A stretch of 64,000 bases of DNA from Acanthamoeba castellanii str. Neff. Its lineage: Eukaryota > Discosea > Longamoebia > Acanthamoebidae. The notes below the pieces were generated by a model. That model was not told the DNA's origin. It was given only the letters and a program-made list of their open reading frames with translations, and did not search any database. Positions within the stretch are counted from its first letter, which is position 1. Each line of letters opens with the position of its first letter. The stretch spans positions 75,760 through 139,759 of the forward strand of contig NW_004457394.1 in the NCBI RefSeq assembly GCF_000313135.1. The letters are read 5' to 3'. This document shows positions 21,990 to 33,785 of this stretch, in pieces. The position numbers and the translations under genes were made by a program.

Positions 21990-24900
21990 CAGTAGGGGGA
22001 GCCGGCGCGGGGCGGGGGCAGGTCGGCCGGGTGGTAGGGCGGCGGCCCCACGTCGCGGTCGCGGTCGCGCGCGTCGCGGTCCCTCTCCCGATCCCGCTCG
22101 TGCCTCCCGCGCTCGTATCGCCTGTCGCCCTCGTGCAGCTGGCCTGTGGGAGCCCATACAACAACGGACCATCAGTAGCCGTGGAATGCCCAGGTTCATG
22201 GGACACCTCCACTACCGCATCATGGCGCGTCACCACCCCAGATCCTCTTCCATGTGCTGTGTCGTGTGTGTCGTGCGTGTCGTGTGGCATCGGGTGTGTA
22301 CCATCGTAGTCGGGACGGTAGTCGGGCTCGTAGAGAGGCGGCGGACCAGTCTCGAACCGGGACTCGTACTCCCACTCGTGGTAGGCCTTCGGCGCCATCC
22401 TGTGACCCGGCAGACGCCCGCCTAGCAGGCCCCGCCCAAGCCCAAGTGTACACGCAACGTCACCTCTCCGCCAATTACACATTCCACACATGACACACAC
22501 CACACACACCACACACACCACACACACCACACACACCACACACACACGCCACCGGGGGTCGGGGGCGGTGCCTTCGTAGTCAAGCGGATGGAAGTCGGCG
22601 GCGTCGTAGGGGGGCAGCGCCTCGAACGAGCGCACGTCGTGGGGTTCCCACTCCTGCGGGTAGCCCTTCGGACCCCGCCTGTGCCCCGGCAGCCGGCCCC
22701 TGCGTCAGGGTTAGCCGGGCAGCACACGCACCACCGCACACGACGCACACGACACAGGCGCCACCGCAAACGCGCGGGAAGAAGTGAATACCGAGGTTTG
22801 AAGGGCGGAGGTGAGAAGGGCGGGTAGGCGTGAGGCGGAGGGATGCCACCACGCCCGCCGTCTCGGCCGCTGCCGCCGCTGATGCCGATGCCGCCGCCGC
22901 GGTCGGTCCACTCGCGCGAGACGCCGCCGCCGCGATCCCAGTCTCGTGGTCCTCCTCGCGGCGGAGGCAGCGGCGCCGGCGCCACGTCGCTCCACTCGCG
23001 GCCTCGGCCGCCGGCGTCGCTCCACTCGGCGCTGCGGCTCTTAAGAGGCGCCATGCGACCGCCGCCAGCCAGCGGGGGCGGCGGCAGCGGCTCACGCTCG
23101 CGCGGAGGCGGATTCCAGGCCGACGACGACGACGAGGGCTCCCCTCGGCCGCCACTTACGCTCAGGCCGCCGCCGCCGCCACCGCCGCGTTCAGTGTCGC
23201 CACGCTTGCTCGAGCCCGGGATGTACCACTCCTCGGGCGACGGCACAAAGTAGCGATGTGGCGGCGTGCCTTCGCGTCGTCGGTCCGAAGACGACGAAGA
23301 AGAAGAGGGAGACGAAGAAGCGAGCGATGACGACGAAGATGACGACGAAACGGGTGGCACGGCCGAGGCAGAAGGAGGAGGAGGCGAGGGCATGGTTGCG
23401 GTGGGCATGGAGGTGGTCGAGGGGCTGAGGTCCTTGCCGGCCGGAGCCGCGGGCACCGCCTTGGCCGGCGCGGGCGTAGTCGACGTATCGACGACGTCGA
23501 GCTTCTCGCGCTTCCTTCGGTGATGATGGGCGCCGGCATCGGAGGCCTCCGCGACCTGCGCGCCGGCTGACGCAGACGAGGCGCCGGGCAGACGGTCGTC
23601 GGCGGCGGCCTTGCGCTTCTGCGGACGCGCCGAGGAGAGGGCCAGGTTGGAGGGCAGCGGCGGTGTCCCTGTTGACACGGAGGGCGTCCCCGCCGGCAAC
23701 TCCGCAGCGACAGGTGTCGACACTGCTGACGCCGACGTTGATGAAGACACAGTCGGCACTGGCGCAGCCGGCGCCGGCGCCGTTGCTGTGGCGGGCGGTG
23801 GGTGGCGCTTGGGCGGCGCTCCGCTGCCGCGCGCCGCCAGCTCCCTTTCTCGCTCCCTCTCCCTCTCCTTTGTGGTATCGCGCTCGCGTTCGCGCTGGTC
23901 CTTGTCTCGGTCGGCAGCGGCCGAGGAGGCGGCGGACGCGGGCGGAGCACCGACGGGCTGCGACGGCGGCGGAGGCGAAGTCGGCGGGACGGAGCCGCGG
24001 CCCTTGCTGCCGCTGCGGAGTGTGGGCGAGAAGGGCGGCGGCACTGTGGGCGACGAGAACTCAGGCCCGGGGAAGGTGCGCGCCGTGCGGAAGTAGTCCA
24101 CCTTGAGCTTACCTGCGCACACACACACGACACGCTTGAGGGCCGTGGCAGACGGAAGCAGGGCCAGTGAGGGGAGGGGTGGGTACAGCTGCCGATGCGG
24201 ACGCCCTGCATCATGTCGAGCGCCAGCTGGGCCTCCTCGGGCGCCGAGAAGGTGATCGAGGCGCACTGCTTCGACGCGTGAATGGCGACCGACTTCACCA
24301 TGCCCCAGTCGTAGCACGCCTGCCACAATCGCCTGTCGTGTCGTGTCGTTGGTCGTGTCGTGTCGTGTCGTGTCGTGTAGTGTCGTGTCAGCTACTGGGG
24401 GCGAGACACAACGGAGACGTGGGAGGTTACCTCTCGGTCATGGTGTCGTCGAGACCACCGATCCAGAGCACCTTGCCGAACTCCTGTCGGCCGAAACGGA
24501 TCTCCAGCGGCAGGCAGCCGAGGAAGACCCCGTTCATGTGTGTCAGCGCGTCCACCGCCTCGTACACCGTCTATTGCACGTTTTGTTACACCACACACGA
24601 CACACACATACCACACACACGACACACACCACGACACACACACACGCCAGAAAACGACGTAAGCACTCCACAACGCAGTTGCAACCCGTTCAGCTGACGT
24701 GCGAGAAGGTGAGTCCCACCTGGAAGTCGACAAAGCCCTGCTGGCGGCCGACGTTGATGTGCGGGCGGTCCGTGAGGGTGCCGAAGGCGCCGAACACGGC
24801 CTCGAGCGTGGCCGACGTCACCACCGTGTCGTCGATCGACCCCACCCACAGATGGCGGCTCGACTTGTGCCCTGCGTGTGTCGACAGGAAAAGGTTAGGT

Positions 24901-25611
24901 TTTAGCTTTCTGGGTTGGGCGGGCGGGTGGGAGAGGAGCGGGGTGGTGTACCGGCGGTGACGGGCAGAGCGAGGGTCTTGGGCTCCTCGTAGCGGATCTT
25001 GACGGCGCTCCAGTCGGGCTCGCCCTTCTCCACGTGGGGTCCGAGCGTGTTGATCACCGGCCTGGTGCGGCGGTTAGCGACGTGTGTCGTGTCGTGTCGT
25101 TGGTCGTGTCGTGTCGTTGGTCGTGTCGTGTCGTTGGTCGTGTCGTGTCGTTGGTCGTGTCGTTGGTCGTTGGTCGTGTGCCGTGTTCGTACCGGAGGTG
25201 CTTACGGAGGTCCTTCTCCACCTCCTCCTTGGCCTCTTGCGCATCGCGTATGTGGGTGAAGAACACGAAGAGCGCATCTGTGGGGACGAGAGTCGTAAGG
25301 CCACAAGCGTGCGTGAGATTGGGTGCGTGGGTGGGGTTACCTTCGGCGGCGAAGAGGTGCTCGTTGACGTAGGTGACGCTGCCAAAGGGGGAGAAGAGCT
25401 TGATGAGGCTGTCGTGGAGCTCGCGCATGTCGACGTCACCGGTACTCGCGCTGCCTCCCGATCTCCTGCCGCTGCGGCTGCCCTCGCGTCGGCTGCCACT
25501 GGTGCTGGTGCTGCTCTCTTCGCGGCTGCTGCTCGAATCGGCCGGCCGTCGGTCGAGGTGGGCAGTCGCCGCCTTCAGCCCTTCCACAACCACGATCCTG
25601 CATGTTTGCAT
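21990..25611 (-). CDS. Spen-like RNA-binding protein with split RRMs and an RS/Pro-rich tail
   Basis: Multi-exon gene from ATG 25611 to TGA 21990-21992. RRM 1 begins CRIVVVEGL, is interrupted by a Ser/Arg-rich insert, and resumes LIKLFSPFGSVTYVNEHL and ALFVFFTHIRDAQEAKEEV. RRM 2 has HLWVGSIDDTVVTSATLEAV, RQQGFVDFQTVYEAVDAL and LEIRFGR; RRM 3 has KVLWIGGLDDTMTER, SVAIHASKQCASITF and LKVDYFRTARTFPGP. Three N-terminal RRMs in tandem are characteristic of the Spen/RBM15 family. A low-complexity Ser/Pro/Arg/Gly region of about 450 residues follows. The tail has two duplicated exons beginning GRLPGHR, then an Arg/Asp-rich stretch (RERDRDARDRDRD) ending AGSPY. No SPOC domain is seen. Likely nuclear, in RNA processing or transcription. 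A further 5' exon near 25879 (MEDEDEFLFE) is possible. Confidence 0.8.
25078..25186 (+). repeat. TCGTGTCGTTGG minisatellite in an RRM-gene intron
   Basis: Repeated GTCGTGTCGTTGGTCGT units. The same word recurs in introns of other genes here (4425-4440, 24340-24390, 31950-32020, 41215-41245), so it is a dispersed motif family. Confidence 0.9.
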
Positions 25612-28600
25612 CGATCCGACGTGTAAGCAGATGCGGCGATGAAAGAAGGAGGAGCGGCAGGCATATACCTGGAGGGCAAGGATTTGAACTCCTGTTGTGT
25701 TTTATGTTCTTGAAGGAGGGCCTGTGCAGAGGAGGGAAGATTGGATGAGGAAAAAAAGAGAATCCGGGGGGGGCGTTCAATCTCAAAATCGCGAGCATGT
25801 GGCAGCAAAAAGAACAACAATCACTCATGCAAGCTAAGGTGGACGGAACCTCAAAGAGAAACTCATCCTCATCCTCCATGGCCGTTCAATGTGTTGCGTT
25901 CCTCTTTTTGTCTTTTTATTATTATTTTTTTCCACAACATTACTTTTTGTGCCCCAATGGGAAAAGAGAAAATGGTACTGGAAATTGAAGGAAATTGGCG
26001 TTTATTGTTGCGACGAGTTGCGGGCGCAGCTTGTCCTGAGCCGGGTGCGCGGCCAAGAGTCTGGTCCGCGAGGAGGTGCACGCCCACCTGATGGTGGTGG
26101 TCCCCACACGCGCACACACGCAAGTGAAGCGAGTCGCGAAGAGAGAAGAAAAGAATGGAAGAGAGAGAGAGAGAGAGAGAGAGGGAGAGGTCATGAATCA
26201 GGCCGGACCAACACGTCAGCATTGGAATGCATCACTCGTGAGCAGAGGCGCCACACATCAGGGGGCCGTGAATGGTCTCAATTGCGAATCCACCAAACTC
26301 GGGGGAAAGCGCAAGGCGTTATGGGGCATCACCTCCATGACCGAGAGAAAGAAGAGAGAAAGAGGAGATAGGGCAGAGAAGAGAGAGGAGGAAGTACAAC
26401 GGCCGGTGGCGACCAGTAGCAGTCGAGCAGCAGAGGCAGTAGCACGCGAGCACCAAGAGAGAGCCAGAGAGAGACGGCGATAATATGCAGTGATACACAA
26501 AGATCACGCGCGTTATGTGTGGTGACACTAATGACAAAAAATGATAATAATAAATTATAAGCGCCATCATGCACACCGCAGGAATGAATGAACTGACCAA
26601 CCAAAACGAATTGGGTGTGTCAGGCGCGCGCAAAACGAAAACACGAGAGAGGGGAGATGAACCATCTTGACCTGCAGACGACGACCGAACAGAGGCGCGC
26701 CGAGAGAGGTCGAAGAAGAGCCCACACACGAGGGGAGAGACGAAAAGATCGATCGCCGGCGAAAGACAGCGCGACGACGAGCCTCGAGGATTTGGAGGCG
26801 CCGTACGAGCACCGTTGGGTGGGTTCGGTCGAAGGAACGACGACGGTGACCAGTCCGAGAGATCTGAATACGAACGGGAGGAACGAGCACGGGGGGTGGA
26901 CGTGTGGCGACGAAGGAGTAGAGGAGGAAGAGCGAAGAGCGGAAGAAGAAGAAGGAGACGTAATGGCGGAGGTGGCGAACGAGACGTGGAAGAATGGATA
27001 TATAGATGACGGTCGTGCATCAACGGATAATAACTGGTATGCGGAAGATATAGAAGAGTGGGATCGATAGATGAGATGGGAAAATAACGAGCGGGGGATG
27101 ACGTAGGGATGGTAATGGGGTCGACTGTAAGCTGCTCGACTCGAAGCGCAGATTCGGAAACGCGAGTTCAGCTGTGATTGATAGCTAGCTATGTCGCACG
27201 ACGACGAAACGATCGCGTGAAGCAATGTGGGGGGGCGGAAGAGAAGGAGAGGTGATATTCGAATAGAGATTGGGTAGCGTATGGGATCGCGAGATCTCGA
27301 AGGCGCGCTAAGTGCGGCTCGGGGATAGCTGAAGAGTTTCTGCGCGTTGCTGACTGAAGGACGAAGAGGGAGAAGAAGAAACGAGGAGAAGACGGAACGG
27401 AGGATGAGAAGGAAAAGAGGAGAGAAAAGGGAAGCGAAAGGGAGAGTAGGAGAAGGATGGAGTGTGCGTTGTCCAACGGGGCGGTGGTCTCTCTTTCTAT
27501 TTCTGCACAACGTGAAGTGGATGGTTAAGAACGGCTCAGCTGAAGGCAAAGAGGGAGGAAAGGTGTACCTTTCGCTGTCGCCCATGGTCGAGTCCGATCG
27601 ATCGCGTCTAGGATGTCCTATTTGGCCTACACCCCCAGACCCGAACCGGTAGAATTGCTTGCGCCACACTCTTCTCTCCCTCCAATCCAAGGCCTTCTCT
27701 AATCTCTAACTCGCGTCTCGATCGAGGGGAGGATGCGCAAAGGGGTGGTGGGGCGTGCGAATTGGGCCGCGAGACGGACGTGGTCGGGTGAACGGGGGGC
27801 GAGAGTGGTGCACGGTGGTGGTCCCCAAGAGCGGTGCGAGCGAAACCCTAGGAGTGCGCGGAGCCGAAGGAAAGGGAACGAGCGAGCGGAGCGATGGTGG
27901 GTCGGTGAAGGGAACGTGCGAGATAAAGGAGCTGGCACGCTGGCGGGACCCGCTGAGGCGAGGTGGCTTGAACACGATGTCGCGTTCGGGAGGGAGTGAC
28001 TGCGCGGGACCTAGAGATGCTGCGAAGAGGGGGAACGATGGCGTGGAGAACCGAACGGATGGGAATGGATGGGAACCCGATGCGAGTCCATGGACGCTGG
28101 AGCCTTCGAAAGATGCCAACCTGGAGATCGCGAGCCGGGGTCGATGGGCCTAGATGGGAATGTACGGAACACGGACCGAGCTGCTCTGAGAATCGCGGAC
28201 GTGTGATCGATACGTATCTGCTGAAAATCTGGCCAGGCCGTTGGATGGAGTCGAGCTGCGGATGGACGCGGGATGCTTCGCGTGCGTATATGCCGGGAGT
28301 AGGGACTGGAGACGCGAAACAGAGCTGCTGATCTGTAGCGCGAGACGAAAGGGAGAGATGGCAGGGGACTTCTCGACGCGGTGTAGCAGTAGAGGCGGTT
28401 AGGTGATCGACGAGACTGTCTGCTCAAGGCGAACCTTGCGATCAGCCCTCTCCTATCAAACGCGCGAACGGCTGAAATCTGGGATGACCCGAGATCGAGG
28501 ACCTCCAATCGGATCGAGATGACTACCGTCTGAGGCTTGTCCTGTGTCGGGGTCGCGTCGTGTCGTGTGGTGGGGCAGGGAGGGGACGGGCTCGTTCAGT

Positions 28601-29353
28601 TACACGAAGATGGGCGAAGAGGTTGGGGAAGGGGAGTCGTTTGGCTGCTGTCGTCGCCCGTTCATCATCTTGTCTGAGGCCATTATCGAGCTTCTGTTGA
28701 ATGATCAACTATTAGCCCAGCTCATTCGAGGAATTGTGGAGAGCGTGATGTTTGGTGAAATCGGCAGAGGTGAATTATTACCTCTTGATGCTATCGGTGT
28801 AGATTACCGCAGGTTGGTTGGGTTGTTGCTTGTTGCTTGGTTGTTGTAGGTTGTGATGCTGGTCTGCTGGCCAGAAGTCTTCTTTGGCGGTTGGAAAGGT
28901 GCGATTTTTCTGCGAGTCTTTTCGCCTCTGATTGGCCCGACTTGTGTGCGTCGACAGTGGGAGATTGGGATCTCGCAATAAAAACTGCTCGCTTTTCAAA
29001 GTCAGCACAGAAATACTAAAATTCCATACATTCCCAACATTCGGGGGGACCTCTCTGGTTCGAACCCCGTCACAACGACCAAAATTCGCTATTTTTTTTC
29101 AAGCCGCACCCGAATTTGGCCCGCGTGGCGGTTGGAAAGTCTTTCTTATGGTTACTCTACAGTAACTCCGCGCAGTAACACGTCCGGTTGCGTGGGAGCA
29201 CGGTGTGTCTAGCACGGATGCGATATGGCCATCCCTGCCCAAACTTGGACCGAAGGTTGGGACACCTGTGCGATCCATAAGATGCCGGGCACTTCAGCCT
29301 CTGTGCTCAGGTGGGTTAATGATATCCGACCTTGTAAGTGAGAACTTATTGAC
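25612..29353. other. Long stretch without a defensible gene
   Basis: About 3.7 kb between two minus-strand genes. Bases 26100-28500 are strongly purine-rich on the plus strand (GA-rich runs such as 26158-26190), giving long overlapping open frames on both strands whose translations are low-complexity Arg/Glu or Ser/Leu/Arg and match nothing I know. Bases 25640-26100 may include upstream exons or the promoter of the RRM gene. Bases 29000-29340 contain an isolated TTCGAACCC word and a small inverted repeat (29250-29275) but no foldable tRNA or other known RNA. A regulatory region, untranslated RNA or repeat remnant are all possible. Confidence 0.5.
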
Positions 29354-30555
29354 TTAAAAAAGGTGCTCTCCGCCTACAAAGGTCCTGTTTTGTGTCCTTT
29401 CTGGTGGTGTCATGGTAGCCTGTGGCCGACTCCGGTCGAGTCCAGGCGACGAGCACTCCGTTGTTCCCTCGCAGCTCACACTCACGCAGTACTCAGGCAG
29501 AACGGGGGTGGCAGAAGAAGGAGAAGAAGAGGGAGTGTAGCGAAGATGCCAGCTGGCCGTGTGCAGCCGGTCTGGGCGTTGCGGCGCTGAATCCGCCTCG
29601 CTCCATCGGCGTTGCGGCGTTTGGTGACCCATTTTTACCCACCCGGCTGGGTCGCGGTCATGGTCGGCCGGAGGGCAGGAACGAGGGGACATCGACATGG
29701 AAGATGTTGCTGGCGGCGGTGGCACTCGCCCGCTGCCGCGGGGTCCGCCGCTCGACGATGATGCGGCGAAGGAGGTGGAGATCGATGGCGATGACATCGA
29801 TGACTGCGAGGTCGGGGCCGATGCTCTACGAGCTGCGGGCAGAGGGGTGGCGGAGGGCAAAGCGAAAGAGGGAGAGGCGGATGAGGGAAAGAAGATCGGA
29901 GCGATGTGGGTGTAGTGCATCGAGTTCTCGGAGCGCTTGCCCAGCCGACGCGATCCCACGAAGGGAAAAGTGCGCTTGACCAGCTTGCCGAACACGCTCC
30001 GGTTGGCCATCTCGAGCGCGCGCTGCTCGCAGAAGGCAGCGTACTCGTGGTATACCGCGGCCTTGGACACCGAGCCATCTGGACGCCGCGCATAGCTGGC
30101 CCTGAGCCTGGACGATGATGCCATCACCATCACCACCCGAACCGGAGAAGAAAAGAGGAAAATAAGAAATCGAGTAAGTACACCACCTTCATCTGGTATC
30201 TGGTGTCTGCTATGCGTGCCCCGCGGATGCCATGATGGCCATCGCGCAGATAGCGATGCCATCCCCCAATATCATGAAATCAATCATGTACATCACCGCG
30301 TCCAATAAATCAAATCGATTGCATCAGCCATGGATTGGGGGTCGTGGTTTGGTGGATGCCACATGTAAATCGTGTGCCGAGGGTGGTGGGATGATGGCTC
30401 GGCATCACCCCGATGGCGACGGTGGCGATGATGATTGCATCAATCAATCCGGGGGGCGGTGGGGAGGGTAGCACAACGTACCACTCGACGACGATGGGCT
30501 GGGCATCGTCCTTGCCAGTGACGAATCGAGTGACCGGCGGGATCTGGTCCGTCAT
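29354..30555 (-). CDS. Compact RFX-type transcription factor
   Basis: Two exons, 30482-30555 and 29354-30107, give 275 residues with agreeing phase. The donor GAGTG|GTACGT joins to the acceptor CCAG|GCTCAGG and rebuilds the start of the winged helix, VVEWLRASYARRPDGSVSK. It continues AAVYHEYAAFCEQRA, SVFGKLVKRTFPFVGSRRLG and KRSENSMHYTHI. The W-L-x3-Y, FGKL, FP-x4-RRLG and HY signatures are those of the RFX DNA-binding domain, which occupies about residues 22-97. The remainder is Ser/Pro-rich with no visible dimerisation region, so it is much shorter than animal RFX proteins. It should bind X-box-like inverted repeats as a nuclear regulator, by family knowledge. It lies downstream of the ZZ-reductase gene on the same strand. 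Confidence 0.85.
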
Positions 30556-30891
30556 CCGTTCCAAGGTGCTCGCACTCAACTAACAACCCACCAACCAACT
30601 GAGCAAGCAGCCAAATGGCTCGCTGTTAAGTTGAAATTCCTCGTCGGGAAGGCCGATCTGGCGAGCTAATCTTGGCTCGGTGTGTGGTTGGTCTAACTGG
30701 GCTCAACTGTGGCAGGAGGCCAAATTCGATGGAACTTTCCCCAATCAACCAAGAAGAAGCCTGAACTTGCCCCTGAAATAGACCCACTTTTCTCCATTTG
30801 TTGGCCTGGTATGTAACGGCGGCCTGCGCCGTTCTTTTTCGAATCCAGGCCAGGTGGTGGTGCCGCCTTTTAGATAGGCGTTGTGACTCTG
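30556..30891. other. Intergenic between the RFX and ZZ-reductase genes
   Basis: 336 bases holding the RFX promoter and the 3' flank of the reductase gene, both minus strand. No TATA-like or other defined element is convincing. Confidence 0.4.
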
Positions 30892-33736
30892 CTACGCTGA
30901 AGCCAGGCACTCCGTCACCAGCCAACGAAAATAATTGTGTATGATTGTGCGGTCCATGGGCGGACACTCGATCCCGCTCCCCTGCAACGCTCTACAACGA
31001 TGATGATGGAGCACAGAGTACCATTCATGAGTGGTGCATGGGGGGGAAGGAAATCGAAGAGCAAAGAACGAAGAAGAGCGGAGACAGAGAGAAAGAGATG
31101 GCTTACCTGAGCGTGTGGGCACAGCTGTACTCCTTGGCCCGGAACGGCAGCGCGCTGCCCTGGAAGTATGACCGCAGCGATACCAGCGCCGGACACCTCC
31201 TTTCCTCCTCTACTCCATCTTCGTCTTCATTTTCCGTTCTCCTTTCCTTCTTCGTCCCCCGCCGCGTCTTCTTCTCTTTCTTTGTTCGTTTTTGCTTGCT
31301 CTTCGCTTTCTTCTTCTCTTCGTTCTTCTCGCCCTGGCGTCCGGTTCGCTTCGTGTTGTCGACAGCGCGCATGAGGCGTCGCTGCCACTCGTCGTAGGGG
31401 AGGCCCTCGAGTTCGCCCTCGTGGCCGAAGCTCAGTAGGTGGTCCACCACCTCGCCCCACAGCAGGAAGCTCCCCCGCCGCGCGTGGTTGTAGTTCACGA
31501 AGTGGTACGTCGCCACCGCGCCAGCGCCATCGCCATCGTCGGCCTCGCCGCTCAGGCCCTGCTGGCGGAGGCTGAGGTGCACAATGGCGCGAACGACAAA
31601 GTCCACCGGGGCGAGGTTCATGCCCGTGGTAGAGGAGTCCTTCTCCGCCGAGGGCAGTGGGTAGGCTCCCAGCTGAAACACGCCGCACAGGAACCTGGTG
31701 TCATCGTCGTTGTTAAGCACGACACGACACACGACACACGACACACGACACACGACACACGACACACGACACACAAGGAGAGGGTACAGGAAGACAAAGT
31801 CATCGGTGTTGGAGTGGCCGGTGCGTGAGTGGCCGGATATGGTGCCCGGGCGGTAGACGCGCGCTCGAAGGCCGCGGTCCGCTGCCGCTCGCACCAACCG
31901 CTCTGCCACCCACTTGCTCTGCCTGCACTCCAGCCTTAGCTGCATGCGTGTGTCGTGTCGTTGGTCGTGTCGTGTCGTTGGTCGTGTCGTTGGTCGTGTC
32001 GTTGGTCGTGTCGTGTCTGATGATTACAGTACCCATAGCCGGTGAGGTGGTGAGGGTCGATGGTGGCGAGGTCGACATCCTCGGGGTGCGCCACCGCGTC
32101 GGGGTTTGACAGGACACTCATCGTCGACACGTAATGGAAGGCGACCCCGGCGTCCGACGTGCGCTGCCGGCCGGCGCACGCCAGCCGCAGCATCTCGAGC
32201 GTGCCGTCCACGTTGCTCGACTTGAGCGCCTGGTAGGAGTGCACGCCTGCGACGTGCCACGTCAGCTTGGGCGGCGGTGGTGGTCAAAGCGAAAGCGACG
32301 GGGCTTGACGCGGGCTTACCGTTGACCCAGGCGGCGCAGTGGTATATGGCGTCGAGTTCGTTCGTGAGTCGGTCGTAGACGGCCGGCGGCAAGCCTAGCC
32401 GAGGCTTGCACAGATCGCCCGCCAGCTGCAGTACGCCACGACGCGCACGACACACGCACGGCACGGCACACGGCACACACGGCACACACGACACACGACA
32501 GTTGGTTTTGTGTCATCTGTGCAGCGCTGCGCTGCAGAACAGACGTACGGGAGCGATCCCCGCTGGCGTGGAGTCGTCCCACAGGTCGTAGAAGCGCAAG
32601 GCGGCGTCGACGCGCAGTGCCGCCTCCTCGTCGCTGCTGGCCCTCACCAAGCAGTACACCTGGTAACAGCGAATTAAATTAAATTAAAGTACATAATAAT
32701 TGAAGGCTGAACAATGAAATCAATGCAAATAGAAATATATCAATAAATAAATAATAGATAAATACATAAATAAATGTAGGTACCAGAATGTCGTCTTCTT
32801 GCTCGAGCAGTTCGGCGAGGAGGAAAGCCCCAAGGAAGCCCGTGGCGCCGGTGAGCAGCACCCGCTTGGGAGACGAGGCGGGCTTCCCAGAAGCCAGCGG
32901 CCCGGATGATGGCGAAAAGGGTACGATGTCATCGGGGAGCGTGGTCTCGGCGTCCCAGTCGATGGTGGTGGTGGTGGAGGACGATGACGACGCCGGGACT
33001 GCGAGAGAAGACGCCGATGAAGTGGAGGCCGTCTTCGATGAAGGCGAAGGCGAGTGCGACTGCAGGAATCGGATGACGTCATCCAACCGGGCGCTCTCGC
33101 CATAGAGCATCGCCGCCGGCACTTCGACTCCGAACTTGTCCTTCACCGCCGACAGCAGACGCACGGCTGCACCGTTCACCACCGACAGTGCACACGCCAC
33201 ACACGCCACACATCGCACCGCACACGCCGCACACATCAGCGGGGGTGAACTGTGAAGGCTTGGGACAGTGATGGTGATGTACGTGCCTGACAGAGAGTCG
33301 CCGCCGATCTGGAAGAAGCTCTTTTTCTTGAGACTCGCAGCGGCGCTGGTGACGCCGCCATGCGACGGGCGGCCGCCCGCGTCGTCGTCGCCCTGGGAGA
33401 GCACGCGGTCGACCACTTCGATGAACCGGGCTTCGGCGTCGAGCCGGTCGCAGAGGGCGGTGAGGGCCGGGCGGTAGTCGCGCTGCACGGCGTGTCGCTT
33501 GAGCTTCTGGGTGGACGTGAGGCGGCCGTTGGCGTCGGTGAACGGCTCGGGCTCGAGCAGCAGGCCCTTGGGCACCTCGTAGGGCTGCAGCTGCGCGTTC
33601 ATCCCGAGAACGGCGAACTCGTACAGAAGGTGGTCGACCACCAGCGGGTTCTGGCACAGCAGCCGGGGGTCCGCCAGCTCCTCGGCTGACTGAAACAGTG
33701 TGTTGTGTGTGTGTGTGTGTTGTGTGTGTGTGTGTG

Positions 33737-33785
<49 letters not shown>

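Noticed and set aside
22490..22550. CRISPR-like regular array
   Set aside because: Direct 9-base units without spacers inside a eukaryotic intron.
25436..25879. Extended first exon for the Spen-like gene starting at 25879
   Set aside because: MEDEDEFLFE is attractive, but the following sequence is not coding-like and no donor-acceptor pair could be fixed; left as a possibility only.
26620..27690. 356-codon minus-strand open frame
   Set aside because: Ser/Leu/Arg-rich low complexity produced by the purine skew; no start context, domain or splice signal, and an equally open plus-strand frame overlaps it.
28609..28849. 80-codon plus-strand ORF with hydrophobic C-terminus
   Set aside because: No family, codon use unlike the neighbours, Leu/Val end comes from a GTTGGTTG-type repeat.
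29050..29075. TTCGAACCC word (tRNA B-box-like) followed by a T-run
   Set aside because: Flanking bases do not pair into a T-stem and no anticodon or acceptor stem can be folded upstream.
29200..29290. Possible 5S-like or other small RNA (ATGGCCATCCC; inverted repeat around AACTTGGACCGAAGGTT)
   Set aside because: Only scattered word similarity; no complete consensus or secondary structure could be built.
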